Of a stretch of 64,000 bases of DNA, positions 24,175-33,461 are shown piece after piece. Within the stretch, counting starts at the first letter, position 1. Each line of letters starts with the position of its first letter. This DNA is from Rehmannia glutinosa (taxonomy: Eukaryota > Streptophyta > Magnoliopsida > Lamiales > Orobanchaceae). The position numbers were made by a program, and so were the translations under genes. A model generated the notes under the pieces. That model was given only the letters and a program-made list of their open reading frames with translations. It made no database searches and had not been told where the DNA came from. The stretch covers positions 1 to 64,000 of the forward strand of contig JABTTQ020002838.1 of the NCBI GenBank assembly GCA_016081115.2, in the 5' to 3' direction.

Positions 24175-24378
24175 GGGTGAGAAAAAACGAAAAACAGAGA
24201 CAAAATAAGAAAAAAGAATCTAAAACTCCCTCATATTGAAAGAATCCTTGAACAATCCGTGCAAAATCGAACTAAACGTGAAGAAAAGTGCATGTGTGTG
24301 TGAAAAAAATGTGTGCTAGTGTGTGAGAGAGGGCAGAGCATTTTTGCCCCCTCTATCTTAGCATTTTGAATGATATAT

Positions 24379-24690
24379 GGGTGAATTACAAAAACTACCT
24401 AGGTTAGGTTAGCCTAATTAAAGTAGTTGAAGTGATAAATAAAATAACATCAAAACTTATAAAATGTTAGTAATGATAATTTAAAAATTAAAATGACTAC
24501 AGTGAAAGAAAATTATTAAAAATAACATCTTACCTTCTGAAAATATAATGAGATTTCTATATTTTTTAGCAAAGATTTATTAGTTCATAACATCTTATCT
24601 TGAAAACTTATAATTTCTTTTTAAAAAAAAAAACTATCAAACACTTCTAGAGGCTTATAAAGCTCTCAAATGTCTTGAAAGCTCATCCAA
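24379..24690. mobile_element. MITE remnants: tip of the Mutator-like family, then third-family sequence
   Basis: 24379-24412 starts GGGTGAATTACAAAAACTAC like the main MITE family and then breaks off. 24413-24690 is AT-rich with CATCTTAT, GCTTATAAAGCTCTCAAA and similar words shared with 4484-4825. Confidence 0.45.
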
Positions 24691-24702
24691 AGGCCATCTA
24701 CA

Positions 24703-25038
24703 TAGGGGTATAAATGAGTTGAGCCTAACATAGTAATGTTCAATCTTGTTTGAATTTTAATCGAGCTTCAAAAATTGTATTTGAGCTTGATTTGATTATT
24801 AATCGGAGCTCGAACAAGCTTTAGTCGAGCCAAACACGAATCGAACTCAAGTAGGTTGATATTTTTACACATATTTTATTCTTTTATTTATTAATCGAGT
24901 CGAGCTCGAGCTGAGCTTTGCATCTTATCGAATGGGAAATGTGTTTGAGTTTGGTTCGTTATGTTAACGAACCGAGCTCAAACGAGCTTTTAACAATCGA
25001 TCTTCAATTGAGTAGTTTTGATTCGTTTTTCGGCCCTA
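24703..25038. mobile_element. hAT-like non-autonomous element
   Basis: Starts TAGGGGTATAAATGAG and ends CGTTTTTCGGCCCTA; flanks CATCTACA and TATCTAAA agree at 6 of 8 positions. The interior has many GAGCTCGA-type inverted words, and there is no coding frame. Confidence 0.55.
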
Positions 25039-25088
25039 TATCTAAATAGAAGACCAAAAGATTATGAAATGCATAGTTCGTCTGCAGC

Positions 25089-25518
25089 CAGAGCCCCCAC
25101 TATGGGGCACGTGCCCCCGTAATAATTTTTTTAAATTTTAAAACCTATTAATTAGGATAAAAAAGCTTGCTCCAATTAAATTTTTTTATGTACCTATAAT
25201 TGCATCTATTTTATTTTTTATGTAGTTATAATTTTATTTGTATTGTGAATAGATTACTTGTAAAATGGTTGCACCGTACAATACAGAAACAAAAGGTAAT
25301 ATATTTTAATGTAAGCAATAATATTTTTAGTATAAAAACAGATAGATTATTTGTATAACTAAAAAAGTATATTCAAATATATCATTACTTTTTACACTAA
25401 AAATAATACTTTTTATATATAAAAGTTTAACTTTTTTCTCCGCCACACAGTGTAACCATCGTACACAAGTTTTTGTCTTATTTTGTGTCTCTCGTAAAAA
25501 GTTTTGGATCCGTCCTTG
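25089..25518. mobile_element. hAT-like element abutting the next one
   Basis: Begins CAGAGCCCCCACTATGGGGC and ends TTTTGGATCCGTCCTTG. Flanked by TCTGCAGC (25081-25088) and TCTGCTGC (25519-25526), an 8-bp duplication with one mismatch. The terminal inverted repeat is poor beyond CA...TG, so the class is inferred mainly from the duplication size. Confidence 0.5.
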
Positions 25519-26018
25519 TCTGCTGCTAGAGCCGGCAAAATTGGCCCGACCCGATGGGCTAGCCCAGCTGGGCACATATAAAGGTTGGGGTTGGTGGACG
25601 ACTTGTTTTTAAAGGCTGTTCAGAGGCCCATCGATCCCAATCGGGCTCAAGGCCAAAATAGCCCGTATTTTTGGGTCGCCCGAGCCCAATAAAATTGATT
25701 AGAAGTTTTGCATTGAATATTCTTCCTGGTCCAATACTCAGCTTTTACAACTCATCATGAGGTCACTCGAACAACCCATCGGTACCAAACATCACTTGAT
25801 CTTTGATAGTGATGAGTTTGGCAACTTTTTCATTTGTTTTTTTTTTTTTATCGGTAAATGTAAATTTATAGATCAAAAGCGGGTACAAAAATGCCGGGCA
25901 AACCAACATGAGACGGTGGAATTGAGAAGCCATCTAGCTAGCTGCTCAATCCAAAACGAAACAAACAAGCGAGTAAAGAGGGGTAGCCACAATCCAGCTC
26001 CTCACTCACATGCAATGC

Positions 26019-27255
26019 TTAAAACGAACTAAGCAAAGGCAATTGATTGACTCTGGGTTCCAGCCTTTCATAGTACATTAACACATGCGGAAATAAAGTG
26101 AACATACACATATATACTTGTGTCTTGATTTGTTTGACAATCTTGTCGACTACGGGTGTCTCCTTTTCGATTATGAGTTGGTTGCGTGCGTTCCAAAGGT
26201 GATAGACGGTGGAAGCAAGGCCCATTTTCTGTCCCTTTGCCCTCCAACCGGAACCTTTTGCCTCTTTTTTCATCCATTTGAGTGTGCTGTGGAGTGTTGA
26301 CATTTGCCTAGTGATGCCCATCCAACTTCGGATTTCTGTCCATACTTGTTTGGAGAATGGGCATTCAAAGAAAATATATGTCGTCGTTTCCTGGTGTTGC
26401 CTGCAATACACGCAAGTAACATCGAGTTCCATAAAGCCCAATCTGTCTTTAGTCAAAACTCTGCCATGTGTGTTGTGTGCATAGCCACAATATGAACGAG
26501 TGCTTTGGTGGGATAGATCGGCCCCAAACAACGTTTGCCCAAGGCACAACAGTCCCTTTAGGCCTGAAAAATTGGTACACATCCCTGCTACCTGTACCAG
26601 GCATCCCGTCCCTCCAATTCAAAAGCTTTGCCTCAACAAGTTGCACGGAGCCCCCACACTCCGCAATAAGCTGGTCTCTAGTATTCAAAATGTTCTTGAT
26701 TAGCGGAGAATCAGAATTTTTGACATTCCAGTCCCAAATGGTTTGCGCCCGTAAATATGTATGGTGAACCCATCTGTACCACAAAGTGTCCTTCTTCCCC
26801 TGTATGTTCCAAAGATTCTTGGTGAGGAGGGCCTGGTTCCAAGTTTTGAGGTCTCGAAGACCAAGGCCTCCTTCGTTTTTGGGAAGGCAAAGGATGTGCC
26901 AAGCAATGCAAGCCTTCCCATTGTCCCAAAGATAGCGACGACAAAGCTGTATAATCTTAGTCCAAACTTCCGCTGCGATAGGGAAGACGGACATCCAAAA
27001 ACACTCCACCCCTTGGAGTACGGAGCGTACAAGTTCAGTTCTCCCAGCATAAGATAGGGTGGAGCTACTCCATCCATTTAGGTACGAGGAGATTTTGTTC
27101 AGTAAATAGATAACCTTCAGTCTCTCAGCCGCATGCAAGAGGGATACCAAGGTACCGAAATGGCATAGTGCCACGGGTAAGTTGAGTGCTCGTAAGAATA
27201 GTTTCTGTATCGCGGTCGCCCACTCCTGCCATATAAATATTTGATTTCGAAACAT
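26019..27255 (-). pseudogene. LINE B: C-terminal ORF2 region with zf-RVT-like domain
   Basis: Frames 27255-26449 and 26582-26019 are adjoining pieces. Features: SYAGRTELVRSVLQGVECFW, RRYLWDNG, GGLGLRDLKTWNQALLTKNL, then a Cys/His cluster CVYCRQHQETTTYIFFECPF and WTEIRSWMG, matching the zinc-binding zf-RVT region and tail of plant L1 ORF2. One frame break near 26500. Confidence 0.8.
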
Positions 27256-27932
27256 TCATGTGCAGTCCCGATTTGGCCCCAAAATCTGCAAGACAATCCA
27301 TAAGTATTTGGATTGAAATCGGATCCCCACGCGAAAGCAACATCAAGTCATCAGCATAAACCAAGTGAGTAATACGCAGCGTTTCACACTTCGGGTGAAA
27401 GTTGAAATGTGATTGAGTTTTTGTCTTAAGGAGACGAGACAAATACTCAATGCAAATAACAAACAAATAGGGGGATAAGGGGTCCCCCTGTCTAAGCCCT
27501 TTCTCACCTTTAAAAAATCCATGAAGCCCTCCGTTAATGGATATAGAGAAAGACAGAGAGGTAACACACTGAAGGATCCAGTTATTGAAAATCGGGGGAA
27601 ACCCCAACCCCTCAAGCATCTCTTGGAGGAAGCTCCAAGACACAGAATCAAATGCTTTCCTCAGATCAATCTTTATAGTGCAGCGAGGGGAACTTCATAT
27701 TGTACTGTCTGAGTAGCTCTTGCATAAGATGAATATTTTCCACAATATTCCGTCCATTAACAAATGCCCCTTGAGCCCCGTCAATGATGGGATTAAGTAC
27801 AGATGCTAGACGTCCCGCAAGGATCTTTGTAATTATCTTATAAATGATATTACAACATAAGATAGGTCTGTAATCATTTTCCATGTGGGCATTGACCGAT
27901 TTCGGAACAAGGGAAGAACTCTTGCACAACAT
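27125..27932 (-). pseudogene. LINE B: reverse transcriptase
   Basis: 27932-27666 contains DYRPILCCNIIYKIITKILA and DGAQGAFVNGRNIVEN; after a frame break, 27643-27125 contains SWSFLQEMLEGLGFP, KGLRQGDPLSPYLFVICIEY and the catalytic LVYADDLML (about 27347-27358), then FRYLGIPLACG. All main RT blocks are present with the YADD intact, but in two frames. Confidence 0.9.
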
Positions 27933-28319
27933 TCATGACATGTTCGCCAACGATGCTCCAACTCTTTTAAAGAAGTTGGATAAATACCCGTCCGGATCGG
28001 GAGATTTTTTGTCCGATATATTGAACAACGCATCCCTAATATCCTAGTCCAAAATAGGCCTGATAAGTTCGGCTTGTTGATCAGTATTAAGTCATGGCCC
28101 GTTGCCAATGATTGCAGGATCAATTGGTTCAGTATGTTGCTTAGTTCCAAGGAGGGACTTAAAGTAGTTGACAAACTCAGTGGCAACCTCCCATTGGGAG
28201 CAAGTGCAAGTCCCGTCCTCTCGCGAGATTGAGGTAATAAAGTTCTTCTTCGCATTCCTCTTAACCAGTGCATGAACGAATTTTGTGCACCTGTCACTTT
28301 GCATAAGATAATTACTTTT

Positions 28320-29342
28320 GGCCTTTTGCTAGTAAAACACCTTTTCGGCCTTACAAAGGAATACCACATCCTTTCGGACCTCCAAAAGCTTGGATTTGAT
28401 TTCCAAGTTAGTCGAGAATTCGTGAAATTGCTGCTGCAAGTCCTCAAGCTCGTTTTTAGCATTTTTGACACAGGAGGGGATGTGAGAAAAATGCAGCCTA
28501 TTAAGATCTTTTAAATCAGCTTTAAGGCCCTTAAGCTTACGACAAAGATTAAACTGAGATGTACCTCTATAAGAGTGCTGCCAACCGTCCGAAATAGTAC
28601 TATGAAAGTTCTCGTGTTCTGCTAGCATATTGAAATACCGCCATGGTGTTCGAGCGAGAAAAACCATTATCAAGAATGGAAACGATCAAGGAGAATGATC
28701 GAAGTACGATGGTAGAATTCGACTTGATCGGAAATCCGCAAGTAGCAAGCATTATCAACCAAGGAGCCCGATCCGATTTAGACCAAACAGAGAGATTGGT
28801 CCAGTGAAAAAGAGTCCGGTGAAGGTAGATCAGTGAGGCCCGATGATCGAACAAACTTCTTCAAAGTCCATGATTTCATAAGGGGAAACAGAGCACCGTT
28901 ATTTTTTCCTCGAGAAAAGGATGAGTTGAAGTCCCCATAAGAATCCGGAACGATAACGTGATCGTTTGGTATCCTTCAAAGTCGCCAAAGTGGCGACTCT
29001 CGCCCTATCATTCGGCCATATACAAACGGCAAAGAAATGTCATCCCGTAATTTTACACGTAATAAAAACATGGATAACTTGAGGGTGAATTTCAAATATA
29101 TCCATGTCGACTTTAGTTGGATTTCAGCACAATGCAATACGACCCCGACCGATCACATTAAAATTGTTGCATTCCTTCCAACCATGCAATCTAGAATCAA
29201 CAAATCTAGTAAGCTTTTGTTGATTGGATTTTGTTTCCAAAATACCCAATACATCAAGACCACGATCCTTGATTAGGCTGGCAACTTCATCTTGTTTTAG
29301 GGGCGAGTTAAAGCCCCTAACATTCCAAGTGGCTATCTTCAT
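28320..29342 (-). pseudogene. LINE B: AP-type endonuclease region, disrupted
   Basis: Starts MKIATWNVRGFNSPLKQDEV and continues with the GILETKS glutamate block. The expected middle (29120-28690) is interrupted by stops, and the later part resumes at WNVRG-independent linker sequence ELEDLQQQFHEFSTNLEIKS toward the RT. The catalytic set is therefore incomplete. Confidence 0.7.
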
Positions 29343-30496
29343 TTACGAAAAGAAAGGCCTGCTTTCTTCCTAAGGTTGGCACGAGCAACCTCATTCCTCA
29401 TAAAGATTTTATCCTTCAGCTTGACAGGAGGGATAATAATTCCAGGGCGGCTAGAGTTAGGCCCTGGCCTCACTGCGCGGTTTCTCCTACCGACCGTGGT
29501 AAACGGCTCCTCTTCTGTGGGCTCTTCGTTGTTGGATTCTTTTGATACCTGGAGTTCAGGCTCCTCACGAATCAAATAATAGACCTCAGCGGTCACATAT
29601 TCAATGTCATCTGCTGCCGGAGAGTCACTTTGAATGGGCATTTTATCTTTAGATTCTCCAGGAGCAGATAAACACATCTCCTCACTTGCTTCAGGGCTTG
29701 AACCCAGCAAGGTCGGGTTATTATCAACTGAACTGGGAGGAGATGTCATCTGCTTCATAGGGGCCATCGATGTGGATGCCTTATCCGCAATTGGTGTTGT
29801 GAGCTTGGGCACCTTAATAGGTGCATTTTTCTGTGCAGTTGGGGCTGTGGGAGCCTTCACATATGCATGTGAGGGTGGCTTAACATCCTCCACTACGGTT
29901 GCCTTCTTCTTTGCCTCTGCCCCCGAACCACAGCTGCTCTTATTGTGTCCAAGCCTTTTGCATTTGGTGCAAAATCTTGGGACAAACTCATAATAGACTT
30001 CCTGCACAAATGAGGAACCATCAGGACGTTCCACTGTGACTTCCTTAACCAATTCTTGGGAGGCGTCGACCTCCACAAAAACGCGGACATAAGATATCTT
30101 TTCCTTTGAAAACGTAAGCTTATCACTAGAGATCGGTTGCCCAACCAGTGAGGCAATGGTGCTTATGCCCTCGGCATTCCAAAGATTCGTGAGGAAAGCG
30201 AGGGAAATTCACTGCACCGGCACAAGTGCGCGTCATCGTCCCCAAAATTAAACCACGCTTGCATATTCTTAAGTATCAAAGGTCTACCGTAGACCGAATA
30301 AGGCACCCCCTTCAATGACCGATGCTCTATCAGATTCATGCTCAAACTTGAAAACCATCCATCCATCAACATCAGGGATGTCTTTGAATGGCACTTTCCA
30401 CTTACTGCATAATTGTATCAAAGCTTGCCTCCCAGAGTGACGAGTAGGGAAATACCCTACAAGCTTAGTAACATCATCAACAGCCGATTCAGACAA
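29339..30496 (-). pseudogene. LINE B: ORF1, DUF4283-like region plus CCHC knuckle
   Basis: 30496-30163 gives LVGYFPTRHSGRQALIQLCS and DVDGWMVFKFEHESDRASVI, the DUF4283-type fold of LINE ORF1. 30076-29339 gives YYEFVPRFCTKCKRLGHNKS (CCHC: C-x2-C-x4-H-x4-C) and a long low-complexity acidic tail ending just before, and overlapping, the endonuclease ATG. At least two frame breaks. Confidence 0.8.
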
Positions 30497-31871
30497 TCGG
30501 GCTACACCATTAACTGTCTTAATGTACTTCAGTTTCAGTCCTTGTCCATGGGCTCTATTATCTACAAATAGGGCTGCCTATGGAGCCTTCGCACTTGGTA
30601 CGGATTTTTTCTCAGGCAATTTGTCAAACACGTCCTGAGCACCAATTACTTCTGCGTGCTCAGGCATAGGTGGCATCAAATTCACATCCATCCGTCCCTA
30701 GTGCCTGGGCAGCACTAGGGTCAACAACAACATCTTTGCCACTACCTCCGGCTTCATCTATAATCAAAGGGTTAGGAATCAACTTACCCAACGGGTTTGG
30801 AGACTTGGTTGGATCAGCAGCAACCTCCACTTTTCTCGGGGGACTGGGGACTTCCTTTTGTTTCGCTTGGCCATGAAGAATAGTCGAGGAAGACAAAGAA
30901 GGGTCATGGTCACCCATGTGGCAATCCCACGAGATCGAAACCCGGATCGGAAGAAATCGCATGTTTTCTCCAAGATCCGGAACCAACTGATAAATTGACA
31001 AAGAGAGAAATCGAGAACCTTCAAATGTTGTTAAAAAAAAGCAGATCCTTCGGCTAAAGTGAGCGATCTACCACCTCCGAGTTGCTTTGATATGAAATCG
31101 CCACAAAAACAAGGCCAGAATAAATTTCCGCACACAGTTGCTACAGTACAACTGAAGAGCTTCGAATCTGACTGCATGAATCTGTGCTGGAAATGGAAAT
31201 CTGACCAGACAGGGGTTTTTTCGCGACCAATTAAATCACGCAAACAGCTGAAACTTTCAAGAATTTTGAAGAAAAATCAAGGAACAAGCTCGAATTTTTG
31301 CTAGGGAGCTGGGGGAAACTGGGTTTCTCCAGTGAGAGAATTTCTCCCTCTAACGGGAGCTATTTTTGTTTGCTTTTTAATATTGTAGTTTAGTGGTTTT
31401 AATTTATTTTTTTTCGCGAGTGTTTTTAACTTTTTTATGTAATCTAGATGGTGCATGTGCCATCTCGCAAGTGATTGCTGTTAATTAATATACATATTTT
31501 ATTTTTTAATATTTTTTTTTAAATATTCAACTTAGGCTGATTTAGCCCAATGACATGTGGTTGGATTGGGTTGGGCTAAGAAAATCAAAGCCCGACAAGA
31601 ATTAAGCCCGATCCGAACCGATTTTCTAAAATGGCCCTAGCCCAACGGGCCGGATTGGCCCAATTCGTTCTATTGCCAGCTCTATCTGCAGCATGTATAT
31701 AACGAGTACTTTCAAAATATTAAAATTGTCTATTTTTCATTACTGCAAAACACTTTCACCTTAAAACAACTCAACAACAGACATGGTTATTAAAAAAAAA
31801 AACTCAACAACATACATACATCCAGCGTTAATTATAACAGTAAATTCTATTTTCCCAAAGGTTTTTACTTT

Positions 31872-32492
31872 TTACTCCAAATTGGTATGGCGAGCCCGTA
31901 TTTCCTCGGGGCTCCGACCCAACACCTCCCCCAATTCGTAAACCACCATCTCAAACAGCACAAACATCGCCCCCTCATACACACTCCCCATCGGCAACAG
32001 AGCCCGACCCGATCCACTCCCTCCGACCCGATCGTCCGCCATCGTCTGCGCCGGAATATGCGCCACAACGCTCGCGTGCTTCACCGACGATCCCGATTCA
32101 GGCTGAGCCGTCAGCAGCACCACCCGAGCGCCGCCGCCTCTGGCCACTCCGCAGATGGCGTCGACGGTGGAGAAACCACCCGGTCCGGCGGAGGCGATGA
32201 GGAGATCCGGCGAGGAGATCGGAGGAGTGGTCATGTCGAATACGCAGTGGGCCGAGAGGCCCAAGTGGAAAAGCCTCATACATAGGGCCTTCAGCATCAG
32301 GCCTTCGCGGCCCACGCCGTAGACGAAGATTTTACCGCCGCGGCGGGAGGCGGCGGAGATTTCGTCGACGAGTATGGTGAGCGGTGGCGGTGTGGCGGTG
32401 GGGGTGGTGAAGACGGAGGTCAGGTGGTTGCAGATTTGGGCGGCGAAAGCCGCTGATTTGGAGGTGTTGGGTTCTTCTTCAGGTTTCGACAT
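31872..32492 (-). CDS. SIS-domain protein, 3-hexulose-6-phosphate isomerase-like
   Basis: Intronless 206-residue frame from MSKPEEEPNTSK to ARHTNLE. It carries a single sugar isomerase (SIS) fold: a first loop GGKIFVYGVGREGLMLKALC, FHLGLSAHCVFDMTTPPIS, PDLLIASAGPGGFSTVDAIC with the Ser/Gly phosphate-binding loop, and GARVVLLTAQPES. The closing part PMGSVYEGAMFVLFEMVVYE is typical of the PHI (6-phospho-3-hexuloisomerase)-like branch. Such proteins isomerise or bind phosphosugars; in plants the substrate is not known. Plant homologues I recall have the same size and lack introns. In Arabidopsis a gene of this type neighbours the phosphatase inhibitor-2 gene, as here. The coding region is far more GC-rich than its surroundings and shows no break. 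Confidence 0.85.
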   Translation of the reverse strand: MSKPEEEPNTSKSAAFAAQICNHLTSVFTTPTATPPPLTILVDEISAASRRGGKIFVYGVGREGLMLKALCMRLFHLGLSAHCVFDMTTPPISSPDLLIASAGPGGFSTVDAICGVARGGGARVVLLTAQPESGSSVKHASVVAHIPAQTMADDRVGGSGSGRALLPMGSVYEGAMFVLFEMVVYELGEVLGRSPEEIRARHTNLE

Positions 32493-32889
32493 TTGAAGTG
32501 GGAAGTTTTTTCTTTATTCTCCCTACACTAATGCCTTATCCTTATAAGTAGTTGGAAATATAAATGAAATGATTTAATTTAATAATTTTAAATTCTAGTT
32601 GGATATTATTCCAGCACGTATGGAACTTTTTTATTACAATAAAACCCCGATTATTTTACTAAATAATTCTACTATATTTATAATAGTTTTAATATTATTG
32701 ATATTCTAATCTTCTTTTGGCGGACCGTAGAAAGGAAACACACAAACTTATATAAAATCGAGTCCGGGCCAATTGCCCTAAAAATACTAATTTCTACTAT
32801 TGAAGCACAAAGTAATCCCATATTAATATTCTAATCTTAATATTCATAAATTCTTCCACTATTCGAGATATTTTTATTCTAAACATTTA

Positions 32890-33131
32890 GGGTTAATTGC
32901 AAAAAATATATCTAATGTTTAACCCAAGTAAAAAAAAAAAAACAAAACCAATTATCTTTCAAAATTATAAATTCTCCACTAAAATTTGTTCCTGTTTTAC
33001 AAATTGCACCATTAGGGGGTATTTGTTAGGTAAATACAAACATCAATAGGGTATTTGTAATTTTAAAAGATAACTGGAGTGTTTATAACTAAGCTAACCA
33101 GTAACCACAAGGAAGTTTTTGTAATTATCAC
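32890..33131. mobile_element. Mutator-like MITE, second subfamily
   Basis: GGGTTAATTGCAAAAAATAT at the left and TTTTTGTAATTATCAC at the right, interior as in copy 4. Flanks TAAACATTTA and CTAACATTTA are similar but displaced by a few bases. Lies between the SIS gene and the 3' end of the inhibitor-2 gene. Confidence 0.65.
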
Positions 33132-33461
33132 TACCTAACATTTAACATTTTTCAATAAGTTGCATCATAAACATCCAAATAATTTGGTCTTTTATCCTTG
33201 TTGCTGGACATATTAAACATCTTAAAAAAGCCATGATCACAAATTGCATCATGTTGATGCCAAACAATCAGCCAAAATGGAAGTTTTAGAACCACATGAA
33301 AACATACCATAAGCACAGGTTGACTCAGATTTTACTGTGAAATCTAAAGCCCAGTAAAGTGCCTATATACAAGTCACCTAAACTGAATGCATAACTTCAG
33401 AATAATAGTCAGAAGATGAACCATGAAGGAGAAAGTGTATACTGATTTTCATAATCAGATA

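Larger units (their letters stand above)
17251..24368 (-). mobile_element. L1-type LINE retrotransposon A, degraded
   Basis: About 7.1 kb on the - strand with LINE order from right to left: ORF1 (23184-24174), endonuclease (20490-21491), reverse transcriptase (about 19331-20258) and a worn 3' part down to an A-rich tail (T-run at 17257-17266 on +). A 9-bp duplication AATGATATA is seen at 17242-17250 and 24369-24377. The 3' half is full of frame breaks, while the ORF1 and endonuclease frames are long. Confidence 0.85.
25839..31350 (-). mobile_element. L1-type LINE retrotransposon B, inside a hAT-like element
   Basis: On the - strand, right to left: ORF1 (about 30496-29339), endonuclease start at 29342, reverse transcriptase (27932-27125), C-terminal region with zinc-binding part (27255-26019) and an A tail (T-run at about 25839-25849 on +). 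The 5' border near 31320-31380 is placed by loss of similarity to LINE-style sequence; no certain target duplication seen. Same layout as LINE A but clearly a different lineage (zinc knuckle and RT sequences differ). Confidence 0.8.
25527..31684. mobile_element. hAT-like element carrying an inserted LINE
   Basis: Left end TAGAGCCGGCAAAATTGGCC, right end TGGCCCAATTC...TATTGCCAGCTCTA: inverted ends of the TAGAGC(C/T)GGCAA type. Flanks TCTGCTGC (25519-25526) and TCTGCAGC (31685-31692) are an 8-bp duplication with one mismatch. Excluding the LINE, the hAT itself is only about 600 bp and non-coding, with GGGCTxxGCCC-like words near both ends. Confidence 0.7.

Noticed and set aside
31887..32285. 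Plus-strand 132-residue frame over the SIS gene
   Set aside because: GC-rich antisense shadow of the SIS coding frame; no motif.
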